IMG/VR virus record: IMGVR_UViG_3300037264_007062
Location: 1 to 54,603 of that record
Strand: one strand, 5' to 3'
Length of the DNA stretch: 54,603 nt
From: a virus
In this document: piece by piece, positions 16,948-25,606 of the stretch
Numbering within the stretch: the stretch's first letter is position 1
Layout: each line of letters begins with the position of its first letter
Notes under the pieces: generated by a model
What the model was told of the DNA's origin: nothing
What the model saw: only the letters and a program-made list of their open reading frames with translations
Databases searched by the model: none
Translations under genes and position numbers: made by a program

Positions 16948-17497
16948 ATTTGAACAATATCTTCTTAATGAAAAAAATTTCGATTTAGATCAGAAGTTAA
17001 TATCAGCATCTGTAAAAGGCGATCTTGATCTTGTCAAAAAATTAATAGATCAAGGCGCTGATGTTCATGTTGAACACGACGCATCTTTAAGATATGCTAG
17101 TGAATACGGTCATTTGACCGTATTAAAATATTTAATTGAAGAAGCCGGAGCTAATATAAAAGTTAAAAATTATCAAGCCTTAAGATTAGCTAGTTATAAT
17201 GGACATTTAGAAATAGTTAAATATCTTATAAGCAAAGGAGCTGATATTCATGCCGAAGATGATTATGCTTTAATATTGGCTTTAAGAGGCAATCGTACAG
17301 ATGTTATAAAATACTTATTACAAAAAGGAGCTAATTTTCCTGAATTTGGAATTGATATTCCTGATAATATGCAAGAAATGATTATTAAAATCAACATTAA
17401 AAATATAAAATATATTAAAAATTTAAGAAATGATCTTAAAAAGAAATATAAACATCTGTTAATAGGATCAGGATTCGGATTATTTGATGATGATTAA
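16940..17497 (+). CDS. Ankyrin-repeat protein 2 of the first array
   Basis: 185 residues, start MIKFEQYLLNEKNFDLDQK. Four repeats; the second is one residue longer than the rest (KYLIEEAGA) and the fourth is degenerate (LILALRGNRTDVIKYLL). The tail is the most diverged of the array (IPDNMQEMIIKIN) but still ends FGLFDDD. It overlaps the neighbours by 8 bases on each side through ATGATTAA, so it should be translated by coupling rather than from its own ribosome-binding site. Confidence 0.85.
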   Translation: MIKFEQYLLNEKNFDLDQKLISASVKGDLDLVKKLIDQGADVHVEHDASLRYASEYGHLTVLKYLIEEAGANIKVKNYQALRLASYNGHLEIVKYLISKGADIHAEDDYALILALRGNRTDVIKYLLQKGANFPEFGIDIPDNMQEMIIKINIKNIKYIKNLRNDLKKKYKHLLIGSGFGLFDDD

Positions 17498-18029
17498 ATT
17501 CGAACAATATCTCAAAGAGAATAAAGATTTAGATCAACAATTAATGAATGCATTTAAAGATGGCAAACTTGATCTTGTCAAACAATTAATAGGTCTAGGG
17601 GCTGATATTCATGCTGATAGTGACGGCGCTTTAAGATGGGCTAGTGAAAAAGGTCATTTAGAATTTGTTAAATATTTGATAGAGCAAGGCGCTGATATTC
17701 ATGCTGGTGATGAATATGCTTTAAGATGGGCTAGTTTAAATGGTCATTTAGAAGTAGTTAAATATCTTGTAAATAAAGGAGCCGATATTCATGCTGAGAA
17801 TGATTTTGTTTTAAGATATGCTAGTTATTATGGTCATTTAGAAGTAGTTAAATATCTTATCCAGCAAGGATTAAATATACCCATTTATATAGATATACCT
17901 GAAGACGTACAAGAAATAGCTATAAAAAATGATGTTAAAAACATAAAGAATATTAAGAATTTAAGATATGATCTTAAAAAGAAATATAAACATCTGTTAA
18001 TAGGATCAGGATTCGGATTATTTAATTGA
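17490..18029 (+). CDS. Ankyrin-repeat protein 3 of the first array
   Basis: 179 residues, start MIKFEQYLKENKDLDQQL (cleavage candidate L-K-E). Four well-kept repeats (DIHADSDGALRWAS, DIHAGDEYALRWAS, DIHAENDFVLRYAS) and the tail IPEDVQEIAIKND ending FGLFN. The usual DD-stop is replaced by N-stop, and no ATGATTAA junction follows; instead a gp14-like gene begins 3 bases later. Confidence 0.85.
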   Translation: MIKFEQYLKENKDLDQQLMNAFKDGKLDLVKQLIGLGADIHADSDGALRWASEKGHLEFVKYLIEQGADIHAGDEYALRWASLNGHLEVVKYLVNKGADIHAENDFVLRYASYYGHLEVVKYLIQQGLNIPIYIDIPEDVQEIAIKNDVKNIKNIKNLRYDLKKKYKHLLIGSGFGLFN

Positions 18030-18032
18030 ATT

Positions 18033-18572
18033 ATGATTGTAAAAAAAGACGGATCAGAATATATTGTCAAAGGTCCGGTCAAAAAAAATCATGACGAATG
18101 GGATTTTAATAAAATTGATATAAGATATTTCAATTTTGATCAATTCGCCAAAGCTGAATTATTAAATAAACAGATAATTAAAAATACAGAAAAAAGACTT
18201 GAAAAAGTACAAAAAATAATATCTGAACCCATCCAGAATGATGATGATTATCTCGACAAAGAAACAAAAGAAATAAACAAAGAAACTGCTCTTAGAATAA
18301 TTTCTGAAATTGAACCTGAAGAAGATCAAAAAGACTATTCTTCAGAGATATTACCAGGATTTCCTGTAACCTATATGTCTCCAGAAAAAGAAAAAGCCAG
18401 AATGTATGCCTCAATATTAGAAGATAATAATCATGATAAAAAAATAATTATTTCTGGTGATTACGCTATCGAATATAACGGAAAAATACTCATTGAATAT
18501 GATAACAGCTGGTGGAATATAGTCGAATTGATTCATAAGAAAAATAATTTTATTGTAACTTTGAATAAATAA
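18033..18572 (+). CDS. Divergent gp14-like paralogue lodged in the ankyrin array
   Basis: 179 residues. It shares short landmarks with the gp14-like gene at 19853 in the same order: an N-terminal KKDGSEYIV (KSDGSSYTS there), a mid-protein GFPVTYMSPE (GSPITYYPS), and a C-terminal NSWWNIVEL (KTWWEILQ). It lacks the FGIDSNDELVF segment of gp14. It may be a duplicated and reduced neck protein; since the match is low this is an inference. Its position, between ankyrin genes that otherwise abut, suggests the array has expanded around an older neck-gene region. Confidence 0.5.
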   Translation: MIVKKDGSEYIVKGPVKKNHDEWDFNKIDIRYFNFDQFAKAELLNKQIIKNTEKRLEKVQKIISEPIQNDDDYLDKETKEINKETALRIISEIEPEEDQKDYSSEILPGFPVTYMSPEKEKARMYASILEDNNHDKKIIISGDYAIEYNGKILIEYDNSWWNIVELIHKKNNFIVTLNK

Positions 18573-18576
18573 AATA

Positions 18577-19212
18577 ATGATTAAATTTGAACAATATCTC
18601 CTTAATGAAAATGAAAGTTTAAGGCAACAATTAATAAATGCTTCTAGAAAAGGCAATTTTAATCTTGTTAAGAAATTAATAGAACAAGGAACAGATATTC
18701 GTGATTATGATGAGGCTTTAACCTGGGCCAGTTCTAACGGTCATTTAGAAGTAGTTAAATATTTTGTAAGCAAGGGCGCTAATATTCATAATTATGAAGA
18801 AGGAGCTTTAAGAGCAGCTGTTAGTTTTAATCATTTAGAAGTAGTTAAATATCTTATAAGTAAAGGCGCTGATATTCATGCTTTTGATGACGCAGCTTTA
18901 AGGAATGCTAGTTATCGTGGTAATTTAGAAATGGTTAAATACCTTATAAATAATGGCGCCGATATACACGCTGAAAATGATAAAGCTTTAATAACAGCTA
19001 TTGATGGCGGACAGTCAGAAGTGATTAAATATCTTATTCAACAAGGATCTAATATAACCAAAGAAATGAATGTACCTGAAAATGTTCAGGAAATTGTAAT
19101 AAAAAGTGATATAAAAAATATAAAGAATATTAAGAATTTGAGATCTGATCTTAAAATTAAATATAAACATCTATTACAGGCTTCAGGATTTGGATTATTT
19201 AGTGATGATTAA
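18577..19212 (+). CDS. Ankyrin-repeat protein 4 of the first array
   Basis: 211 residues, start MIKFEQYLLNENESLRQQL. Five repeats, the later ones drifting from the consensus (LRAAVSFNHLEVVKYL, LITAIDGGQSEVIKYL), and the tail VPENVQEIVIKSD ending FGLFSDD. Its last 8 bases start the next gene. Confidence 0.85.
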   Translation: MIKFEQYLLNENESLRQQLINASRKGNFNLVKKLIEQGTDIRDYDEALTWASSNGHLEVVKYFVSKGANIHNYEEGALRAAVSFNHLEVVKYLISKGADIHAFDDAALRNASYRGNLEMVKYLINNGADIHAENDKALITAIDGGQSEVIKYLIQQGSNITKEMNVPENVQEIVIKSDIKNIKNIKNLRSDLKIKYKHLLQASGFGLFSDD

Positions 19213-19834
19213 ATTCGAACAATATCTCAACGAAGGCATGCGTTTAGAAAAACAATTAATAACTGCTTCTAAAAAAGGTAATCTTAATCTCGTTAAACAA
19301 TTAATAGATCGAGGTGTTGATATCCATGCTAATAATAATTGGGCTTTAAGATGGGCTAGTCTCAATGGTCATTTAGAAGTAGTTAAATATTTAGTAAAAA
19401 AAGGCGCTGATATACATGCTAATAATGATTATGCTTTAATATGGGCTAGTAATAGTGGTCATTTAGAAGTAGTCAAATATCTTATAAGTAAAGGTGCTAA
19501 TATTCATGTATATAATGATAAGGCTTTAAGATGGGCTAGTTCTTATGGTCATTTAGAAATCGTTAAATATCTTATAAGTAAAGGTACTGATATCCATGCT
19601 GATAATGATGAAGCTTTAATAAATGCTAGTGATAGAGGTCATTTAGAAGTAGTTAAATATCTTATAAGTAAAGGATCAAACATACCTGAAGAAATGGATA
19701 TACCCGAAGATGTACAGGAAATAGCTATACAGAATGATGTTGGAAATATTAAGAATATAAAGAATTTAAGATCTGATCTTAAAAAGAAATATAAACATTT
19801 GTTAACAGCTGATAAATTCGGATTATTCAATTGA
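19205..19834 (+). CDS. Ankyrin-repeat protein 5 of the first array
   Basis: 209 residues, start MIKFEQYLNEGMRLEKQL. Five very regular repeats (ALRWASLNGHLEVVKYL, ALIWASNSGHLEVVKYL and so on) and the tail IPEDVQEIAIQND ending in DKFGLFN. It is the last of the array and lies 18 bases before the gp14-like gene. The repeats' variable positions (for example residues after ND and between AS and GHL) differ from those of its neighbours, as expected if each copy binds something different. Confidence 0.85.
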   Translation: MIKFEQYLNEGMRLEKQLITASKKGNLNLVKQLIDRGVDIHANNNWALRWASLNGHLEVVKYLVKKGADIHANNDYALIWASNSGHLEVVKYLISKGANIHVYNDKALRWASSYGHLEIVKYLISKGTDIHADNDEALINASDRGHLEVVKYLISKGSNIPEEMDIPEDVQEIAIQNDVGNIKNIKNLRSDLKKKYKHLLTADKFGLFN

Positions 19835-19852
19835 TTTTTATATATAAATTCT

Positions 19853-20443
19853 ATGGCGATCTTCAAATCAGATGGCAGTTCATATACTTCGGGCGGAACA
19901 GATTCTCTTAAAAGTTATCGTCCGGGCGGACAAGATCAAGAATTGTTTGACAGATATGATTTGGAGCAAATAATTTTAGCTGGCAGTCCAATTACGTACT
20001 ATCCTAGCTTTATAGATTCATCATTTGATAAAGTTTATATGGAATCAAGAGATACTATCATTGCTCAAGAAGGATATAAACTTACAACCGTTTTTGAACC
20101 CACAAGACCGTTACAAAATTTGGATATGTTCGGAATAGACTCGAACGACGAGTTGGTGTTTTTATTCAACATTCGACAATGGCAAGAAGTCGTAGGTCCT
20201 ATGCCTAAAGTTAAAAGCTTGATTTTTGCAGAGTGGAATAAAACTTGGTGGGAAATTTTACAACAAGACCAAGACGAACCATATAAATTATGGACAAAAT
20301 ACAGACTAGCTATAGTGGCTAAAAAATATCAGAAATCTAGAATTGATCAACAACCTGATCGAAGAGATGCAACAGATTTTGAAGGCAATAATCCTGATAG
20401 AAGTTTAAATAAAGATTTATTTAGCAAACGCATAGCAAAATAA
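19853..20443 (+). CDS. Neck protein, gp14-like
   Basis: 196 residues, somewhat shorter than T4 gp14 (256). FDRYDLEQIILAGSPITYYPS, FEPTRPLQNLDMFGIDSNDELVFLF and the W-rich KTWWEIL segment are in the style of gp14-type head-completion proteins of T4-like phages. Placement between gp13-like and gp15-like genes supports this. No Shine-Dalgarno is visible before the ATG. Confidence 0.7.
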   Translation: MAIFKSDGSSYTSGGTDSLKSYRPGGQDQELFDRYDLEQIILAGSPITYYPSFIDSSFDKVYMESRDTIIAQEGYKLTTVFEPTRPLQNLDMFGIDSNDELVFLFNIRQWQEVVGPMPKVKSLIFAEWNKTWWEILQQDQDEPYKLWTKYRLAIVAKKYQKSRIDQQPDRRDATDFEGNNPDRSLNKDLFSKRIAK

Positions 20444-20505
20444 TTATAAAAAACAACTTTGAAAGCTTAAATAACTATGATAATTAATAGTCAAAGGCGG
20501 TAAAA

Positions 20506-21027
20506 ATGAAAGATTTCAATAAATTTTTGAATAAAGAAGAAAAAAAACCTGAAAAAGAAAAGGTTGTCATTACAGAACAACAACAAGAAGATCCTGAAGA
20601 TCATAAACTCACTTACAAAGAATCATTAGTCATGGATGATGAATTTAAAAAATGGATGGCGATGAGTGACGAAATACAAGGATTCGAAGATGACGGTTCT
20701 TTTAAACCAGCCGGAGTCATACACGGATTTTCTTCAGATCAATTTACAGATGACATCCAAAAACAATCTGATGAATTAAAACAATTAATATTGTCCGAAC
20801 AACTGCCTGTCGGTACACCAGCTGGAAATGTCAGCACTAATGTCCAGATTCCAATTCAGCCTTCTGGTACTTCAGTCAGACCAACCCAAGTGCCTTCTAA
20901 TCAAAGACCTGCGATAGATTACGGAAAAGAATTTGGAGTATATCGTTCTAACAGACAAATTATGGACGCCTTGGCTTCGAATCCTGTTTTGAAACCTTTA
21001 TTTGATTTACTAAATAAATCTAAATAA
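20506..21027 (+). CDS. Hypothetical protein, 173 aa, in the neck/tail series
   Basis: Not recognised. AAAGGCGG precedes the ATG. It starts MKDFNKFLNKEEKK, a partial match to the targeting-like N-termini. A charged first half is followed by a Pro/Thr/Gln-rich linker (QIPIQPSGTSVRPTQVPS) and a short ordered end (FGVYRSNRQIMDALASNP). Position between gp14 and gp15 suggests a virion or packaging role, but no similarity to gp16 small terminase is seen. Confidence 0.6.
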   Translation: MKDFNKFLNKEEKKPEKEKVVITEQQQEDPEDHKLTYKESLVMDDEFKKWMAMSDEIQGFEDDGSFKPAGVIHGFSSDQFTDDIQKQSDELKQLILSEQLPVGTPAGNVSTNVQIPIQPSGTSVRPTQVPSNQRPAIDYGKEFGVYRSNRQIMDALASNPVLKPLFDLLNKSK

Positions 21028-21078
21028 AAATGATTGTTTGATGTGTAGATAAACCGACTATAAAAACTTTATTAAATC

Positions 21079-21175
21079 CCTCCGGGATTTTGGTTACATA
21101 TATACAAGAAAATAAAAACGTTAAATCGATTAACGTTGATTGTATATATATGATCAAAGTCCCGGAGGTTTTTTT
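21079..21175 (+). promoter_or_regulatory. Long hairpin with T run upstream of gp15
   Basis: CCTCCGGGA (21079-21087) pairs with TCCCGGAGG (21160-21168); inside it TTTTGGTTA pairs with TGATCAAAG (with G-U pairs), ACATATATACAA region with its complement at 21140-21150, and AACGTTAA (21117-21124) with TTAACGTT (21130-21137). Seven T follow. The same left arm can instead form the short local hairpin AATCCC-TCC-GGGATT (21075-21089). The right arm contains GGAGG, the only Shine-Dalgarno-like site before the gp15 ATG at 21184, 15 bases away. It may be a terminator, an attenuator, or a translational switch. Confidence 0.65.
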
Positions 21176-21183
21176 ATATAATA

Positions 21184-22029
21184 ATGCCAGACTTACAAGA
21201 AAGAGCCCGATCCGACAATCCTGAGATTCAAACACCCAGGATGTATCAACCGACATCAGATGTCGGAAGACAATTAATATTCGGATATACAAGATCTATC
21301 AAAAATTGTGACAGATCTATATTGGATCTTTTTTCTGATATTACAATTATTCATGATAATAAAATTTATCCTGTTCCGATTGTTTGGGGTAGTCAAGAAA
21401 AAGCCGTTATTTATGTGTTTGGAGAAAATTTCATAAATAACGAAGAAAGAAAAGAAGAAGGATTAGTTGATCGGATTACTCTTCCGGTTTTGGCTCTGCA
21501 CGGAACGGATATCGAGTTTGATGCTTCAAGATTTATTTATCATGAAGCTAGAGATTACAGAGCCGGAGCCGGAGATTCTGGATTATTTAATCAGGAGAAA
21601 AGACCGTTTGATACTCGGTTTGGTATTTCTAAGGGTATTCCGATCAACAGGAATTACACATTATATGTCTGGGCTAAATATTATGAGAATTTAATGCAGA
21701 TCGTAGAACAAATATATTTAAAATTTTCTCCGATTGCGTATATAAGATTTGAAGGAAACAGATGGGAGACTCCTGTAAAACTTACAGGTTCGGCTAGTAA
21801 TATCACTGAAGATGTAGGAGACCGACAGACAAGAATATTGAAATACTCGTTTAATCTTTTGGCTGAGTCTCATATTCAACAGCCTATTAAGCGAGACAAG
21901 ACGGTACTTAAGATTGTTCAAAAGTACGTAGTCGAAGGTGATTTGTCTGTAAATTCTGAAATTGATACGATCATAGAAGAAGTTGAGGAAGGTGAAACAC
22001 CAGAAACTATAAACAGAGGAGAAAATTAG
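21184..22029 (+). CDS. Tail completion / sheath terminator protein, gp15-like
   Basis: 281 residues (T4 gp15: 272). Near the N-terminus it has GRQLIFGYTRSIKNCDRSIL, LFSDITI and YPVPIVWGSQEKAVIY, matching the T4 layout of a short aromatic start, DLFSNI and VPITYASKEHF. The central YTLYVWAKYYENLMQIVEQI corresponds to the T4 FTRYEDDMFQIVEQI region. Gp15 caps the sheath and connects it to the neck. It is directly followed by a 66-residue gene and the sheath. Confidence 0.8.
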   Translation: MPDLQERARSDNPEIQTPRMYQPTSDVGRQLIFGYTRSIKNCDRSILDLFSDITIIHDNKIYPVPIVWGSQEKAVIYVFGENFINNEERKEEGLVDRITLPVLALHGTDIEFDASRFIYHEARDYRAGAGDSGLFNQEKRPFDTRFGISKGIPINRNYTLYVWAKYYENLMQIVEQIYLKFSPIAYIRFEGNRWETPVKLTGSASNITEDVGDRQTRILKYSFNLLAESHIQQPIKRDKTVLKIVQKYVVEGDLSVNSEIDTIIEEVEEGETPETINRGEN

Positions 22030-22032
22030 AAA

Positions 22033-22233
22033 ATGAATTATCGAGTTACTAATAAGAGATCATATCCGGTTCAGTTGGCTCTTCGCAGTCGGAATGGCAA
22101 GGGAACAATGGCTATCACCCTCCCATATAAAAAAAGTTATGACATTCCTGAGGAAAGATTTAGTGATCAGATCACAAGTCTTGAAAACAGGGGTGATGTC
22201 AAAGTAGAAAAAATAACAAAGAAAAGAGATTAA
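22033..22233 (+). CDS. Small hypothetical protein, 66 aa, between gp15 and sheath
   Basis: Good GAGGAG site upstream. Basic, beta-rich (PVQLALRSRNGKGTMAITLP). Not recognised. It shares its general form with the N-terminal half of the 9522 gene, and its place in the tail operon suggests a virion or assembly function. Confidence 0.6.
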   Translation: MNYRVTNKRSYPVQLALRSRNGKGTMAITLPYKKSYDIPEERFSDQITSLENRGDVKVEKITKKRD

Positions 22234-22237
22234 CAGT

Positions 22238-22245
22238 AATAAATA
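22238..22245 (+). promoter_or_regulatory. Late promoter-like box before the sheath gene
   Basis: AATAAATA, one mismatch from TATAAATA, 42 bases before the sheath ATG, in the only gap between gp15 and gp18. Confidence 0.4.
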
Positions 22246-22287
22246 AATTGTTGTTTCGTGTAAATTTGCAAAGGAGAATATCAGATA

Positions 22288-24873
22288 ATGGCACCATTAA
22301 CAGAGATTTTCGGGTTCCCGCCAAGCGGGACAATATCTCCTTCAGTCCGGTTACTAGAAAAAGATTTTTCAGCATATAATCCAGGCGGTTCTTTTTCTAG
22401 AACAGGATTTATAGGATTTGCTTCAAAAGGGCCTATTAATGAACCTGTACAAGTCACTAATCATGATGAACTTTTCAGAAAATTCGGATTCCCAGATCCT
22501 TCAACTGATCATGGATCATATCTCGTTTATTCGGCTAATGAATTTTTGAGATTCGGAACTGAAGCCTGGATTGTTCGTGTCGGAGTTACAGACGAAAGTG
22601 ACTGGGATAATTTCGCCAAGACCGCTTTTGTTGAAATTCCGGCTTCGGGCCAGCCTGCTATTATCCGAAGTACTAGAAAAACGAGTGACGCTGGAGCTCC
22701 GCCTCCGCCATTCTCAATTAATGATGATCCGACCGCAGGTCCAGTAAACAATCAATTCAGATTCTCGGTTAATGGTGAATTATTTACTCGAGCCGTAACT
22801 ATTCCAGTTGATGACGGATCAGGATATACCGTCGAACAAATAGTTGACATCTTCAATGGACTACTTGTAGACGCCGACGGAATGGAAGCTTTTATTTATT
22901 CTGACGGTGGCGAGGATACATTAGCATTCAGAACAACAAAATTGTTCGGTGAAGAAGCTTCAATCGAAATAATTTCAAGTGAAAATGCGTCTTATGATGA
23001 ACTCGGGATCGCAATCGGAATGACCGCGGCCGTTCTCGAGGGTGAAAATGATCGTTGGCCAGAAGGATCTTCAATTACTGGATTTAATTTCGGAGGTCTT
23101 GAAAATCCGACTCTTAAAATCAGAGTTGTAGGAACGGGTAACGATGCAATTGATAATATTGAACAAACAATTCCTTTTGATGATCTTGTAGACAGCGTTA
23201 TAATCGGAAAAACAAATGAAGCCGGACCTCTTAGCACGCCTATTGTAGGACCTGTAGTTTCAGCCGCAGATATCGCTACATTCATCAACTGGTGGATTGA
23301 TAATCCAGATTCTCATACTTTCACAGTTCCAGGCGGATTCAGAGCTGAAGAAGTCGGAGGAATGGTTAATCTTGTTACAGCTTCCACAACTGCTGCACCA
23401 CCTGATCCTCTTTCCAATGATATTCGTGGAAGAACAGCTCAGGTTCAGGCTAAATTCAATTCGAATGCCGTTGATGAAATTCTAGGATTAAGCAATAATT
23501 CCGCTTTTGGAACGACTCCAGAAGGTGTGTCTACTAATGATTTTGTGGCAGCAACTGTAGACAACGGCAGTGGATCTTTTATTGATGATGTTGGTCTTGC
23601 GACTGGATCGCCTTTTCCTTCTGGTTCTGAACCTACGATTATGACCATATGGGCTGAGTCTCCAGGTTTAGCCGGAAATAGCACTCAGGTCACCGTAACT
23701 ACAGATAGTGACGGTAAAATAATTCTTAGTGTATTTAATGGCGGAGTTTCAGTAGAAGAACATTCAAATCTTGATCGAGATTTCGCTAGCACGAATAATC
23801 CGTTCTATATCGAAAGATATATTAATGGATTCAGTGATTATATCTTTATTGAAGACGATTCAGATATCGTGGGTCTTCCTCTAGAGGGAACTTATTCGCT
23901 CGGAGCTACTCCGGATACTCAGGGTTCAGACGGATATCCGTTTGATGACAACGGTCTTCCGGACATGGAAGCCATTGATGATCTTGTTGTCGGGGACGCT
24001 CGATTCGGAACAGGAATTCAGGCTTTCAATGAACCTGAAAAACTAGATATCGATATTATCGCGGCTCCGGCCTTGTTCAGCACTGAAGTTACTTTTGCAC
24101 TTATCAGTCTTTGTGAACTTCAGAGAAGAGACTGTATGGCAATTATTGATCCGCCATTCGGACTAGATTCTGTCTCTGTAAAGAAATGGCATAATGGAGC
24201 GCATCCTCTTAATACAAGAAAATTTGATACGTCTTTCGCGGCTCTTTATTGGCCATGGATTAAAGTAAGAGATCCGTTTAATCAGTTAGATGTCTGGCTT
24301 CCACCTTCGGGTCTTGTAGCTGGAGTATATGCTCAGTCTGAAAGAATCTCTAATGTATGGTTCGCTCCGGCTGGATTAAGACGTGGAAAGATTTTCTCTG
24401 GTATAGAAGTTGAAAGATTTGCTTCTCTTACTGAAAGAGATGATCTTTATGGCAACAGGAATGCAGTTAATACGATTGTTGATTTCCCGATTGACGGAAT
24501 TCACGTCTTCGGACAAAAGACTCTTCAAAGACGGGCCACGGCTCTTGATCGAGTTAATGTTCGCAGATTGATGCTTTTCCTTGAAAAGGAAGTTAAGAGA
24601 GTATCTAGATTCTTGTTATTCGAACCGCATGATGAACAATTAAGATCAGAGTTCGTAAGACTGGCTGATAACATTCTTACAGATGTTCGAGATAATCGCG
24701 GAGTATTTAATTACATCATCAAATGTGATGAAGAACTTAATCCTCCAGAAGTCATTGATAGAAATGAAATGAGAGCTCGGATCGGAGTTCAACCGATAAA
24801 GGCAGCCGAATTTATCTTTATTACATTTACAATCCATAGAACTGGATCTTTTGAAGAATCGGTAATTATTTAA
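22288..24873 (+). CDS. Contractile tail sheath protein, gp18-like
   Basis: 861 residues, longer than T4 gp18 (659). The N-terminal part (SPSVRLLEKDFSAYNPGGSFSR, GFASKGPINEPVQVTN, WIVRVG) and the C-terminal sheath domain (VWFAPAGLRRG, NTIVDFPIDGIHVFGQKTL, RVNVRRLMLFLEKEV, FLLFEPHD, GVQPIKAAEFIFITF) are characteristic. The extra length lies in the middle (about residues 130-560), where two or more beta-rich surface domains seem inserted. The sheath contracts around the tube at infection. AAAGGAG precedes the ATG. Confidence 0.95.
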   Translation: MAPLTEIFGFPPSGTISPSVRLLEKDFSAYNPGGSFSRTGFIGFASKGPINEPVQVTNHDELFRKFGFPDPSTDHGSYLVYSANEFLRFGTEAWIVRVGVTDESDWDNFAKTAFVEIPASGQPAIIRSTRKTSDAGAPPPPFSINDDPTAGPVNNQFRFSVNGELFTRAVTIPVDDGSGYTVEQIVDIFNGLLVDADGMEAFIYSDGGEDTLAFRTTKLFGEEASIEIISSENASYDELGIAIGMTAAVLEGENDRWPEGSSITGFNFGGLENPTLKIRVVGTGNDAIDNIEQTIPFDDLVDSVIIGKTNEAGPLSTPIVGPVVSAADIATFINWWIDNPDSHTFTVPGGFRAEEVGGMVNLVTASTTAAPPDPLSNDIRGRTAQVQAKFNSNAVDEILGLSNNSAFGTTPEGVSTNDFVAATVDNGSGSFIDDVGLATGSPFPSGSEPTIMTIWAESPGLAGNSTQVTVTTDSDGKIILSVFNGGVSVEEHSNLDRDFASTNNPFYIERYINGFSDYIFIEDDSDIVGLPLEGTYSLGATPDTQGSDGYPFDDNGLPDMEAIDDLVVGDARFGTGIQAFNEPEKLDIDIIAAPALFSTEVTFALISLCELQRRDCMAIIDPPFGLDSVSVKKWHNGAHPLNTRKFDTSFAALYWPWIKVRDPFNQLDVWLPPSGLVAGVYAQSERISNVWFAPAGLRRGKIFSGIEVERFASLTERDDLYGNRNAVNTIVDFPIDGIHVFGQKTLQRRATALDRVNVRRLMLFLEKEVKRVSRFLLFEPHDEQLRSEFVRLADNILTDVRDNRGVFNYIIKCDEELNPPEVIDRNEMRARIGVQPIKAAEFIFITFTIHRTGSFEESVII

Positions 24874-24894
24874 AACAGTTAAGGAGATAACAAA

Positions 24895-25521
24895 ATGGCT
24901 TTGTTAAATAACATGGGTATAGGTCCTATAGGCGCTGAGGACATTGTATTTAAAAGAAAGTTTAGATGGACAATGTTTCTCACAAACCAAGAAGGTAATG
25001 CTGTAGGATCAGATGACGGCCGGATGTGGTATGTAAGAATAGCTAATCGCCCGACTCTGACTACCGAAGAAACAGAGATCAATCATCTTCATGAGAAACA
25101 TTGGATCTCAGGAAAACCGACTTGGGAAAATATTACTCTTACAATTTATGATGTCAAAAAAGATGATCAGACCCAGCCGTTTGACAGCGCTTCGGCCTCA
25201 GAATTCGCACTTCATAAATGGTTGAATACTGTATGGAGATTCGCAAAAAATGACAGTAACGTCGTAACAGGCGGATATAACTTCCTTGATATGGGTGATC
25301 ATGATGCTGAATTCAAAAGAAACATGACCCTTTATATGTTAGACGGACATGGAAGTGTTATGGAAACATGGTGGTTAATCGGAGCCTGGCCTCAGACTGT
25401 AAACTGGGGAGATCTGGATTACTCTTCATCTGATACGGCTGATGTCGAAGTCACGGTCAGATTTGACAGAGCCGAATGGTTTCCAGGTCAGACTGGTCTT
25501 TCTTCTGGCGGAGCTGATTAA
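24895..25521 (+). CDS. Tail tube protein, gp19-like (copy 1)
   Basis: 208 residues (T4 gp19: 163). VFKRKFRWTMFL, WYVRIANRPTLTTEETEINHLHEKHWISGKPTWENITLTIYD and GSVMETWWLIGAWPQTVNWGDLDY are typical of the tube family. AAGGAG precedes the ATG, 21 bases after the sheath stop. Hexamers of this protein form the inner tube. Confidence 0.92.
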   Translation: MALLNNMGIGPIGAEDIVFKRKFRWTMFLTNQEGNAVGSDDGRMWYVRIANRPTLTTEETEINHLHEKHWISGKPTWENITLTIYDVKKDDQTQPFDSASASEFALHKWLNTVWRFAKNDSNVVTGGYNFLDMGDHDAEFKRNMTLYMLDGHGSVMETWWLIGAWPQTVNWGDLDYSSSDTADVEVTVRFDRAEWFPGQTGLSSGGAD

Positions 25522-25528
25522 TTTCAGA

Positions 25529-25536
25529 GATAAATA
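25529..25536 (+). promoter_or_regulatory. Late promoter-like box before tube copy 2
   Basis: GATAAATA, one mismatch from the late consensus, between the tube genes and just upstream of the terminator stem. Confidence 0.35.
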
Positions 25537-25544
25537 ATTACCAG

Positions 25545-25590
25545 ATTAAGAGCATCAGTTTAACAAATGACTGATGCTCTTAATTGTTTT
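25545..25590 (+). terminator. Rho-independent terminator between the two tube genes
   Basis: ATTAAGAGCATCAGT (25545-25559) pairs perfectly with ACTGATGCTCTTAAT (25570-25584) around a 10-base loop, followed by TGTTTT. It would cut expression of copy 2 relative to the main tube protein. Confidence 0.85.
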
Positions 25591-25606
25591 AACCTGGAGA
25601 AAAGTC

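Noticed and set aside
19843-19850. TATAAATT as a late promoter for gp14
   Set aside because: It ends 2 bases before the ATG, so transcription would start inside the gene.
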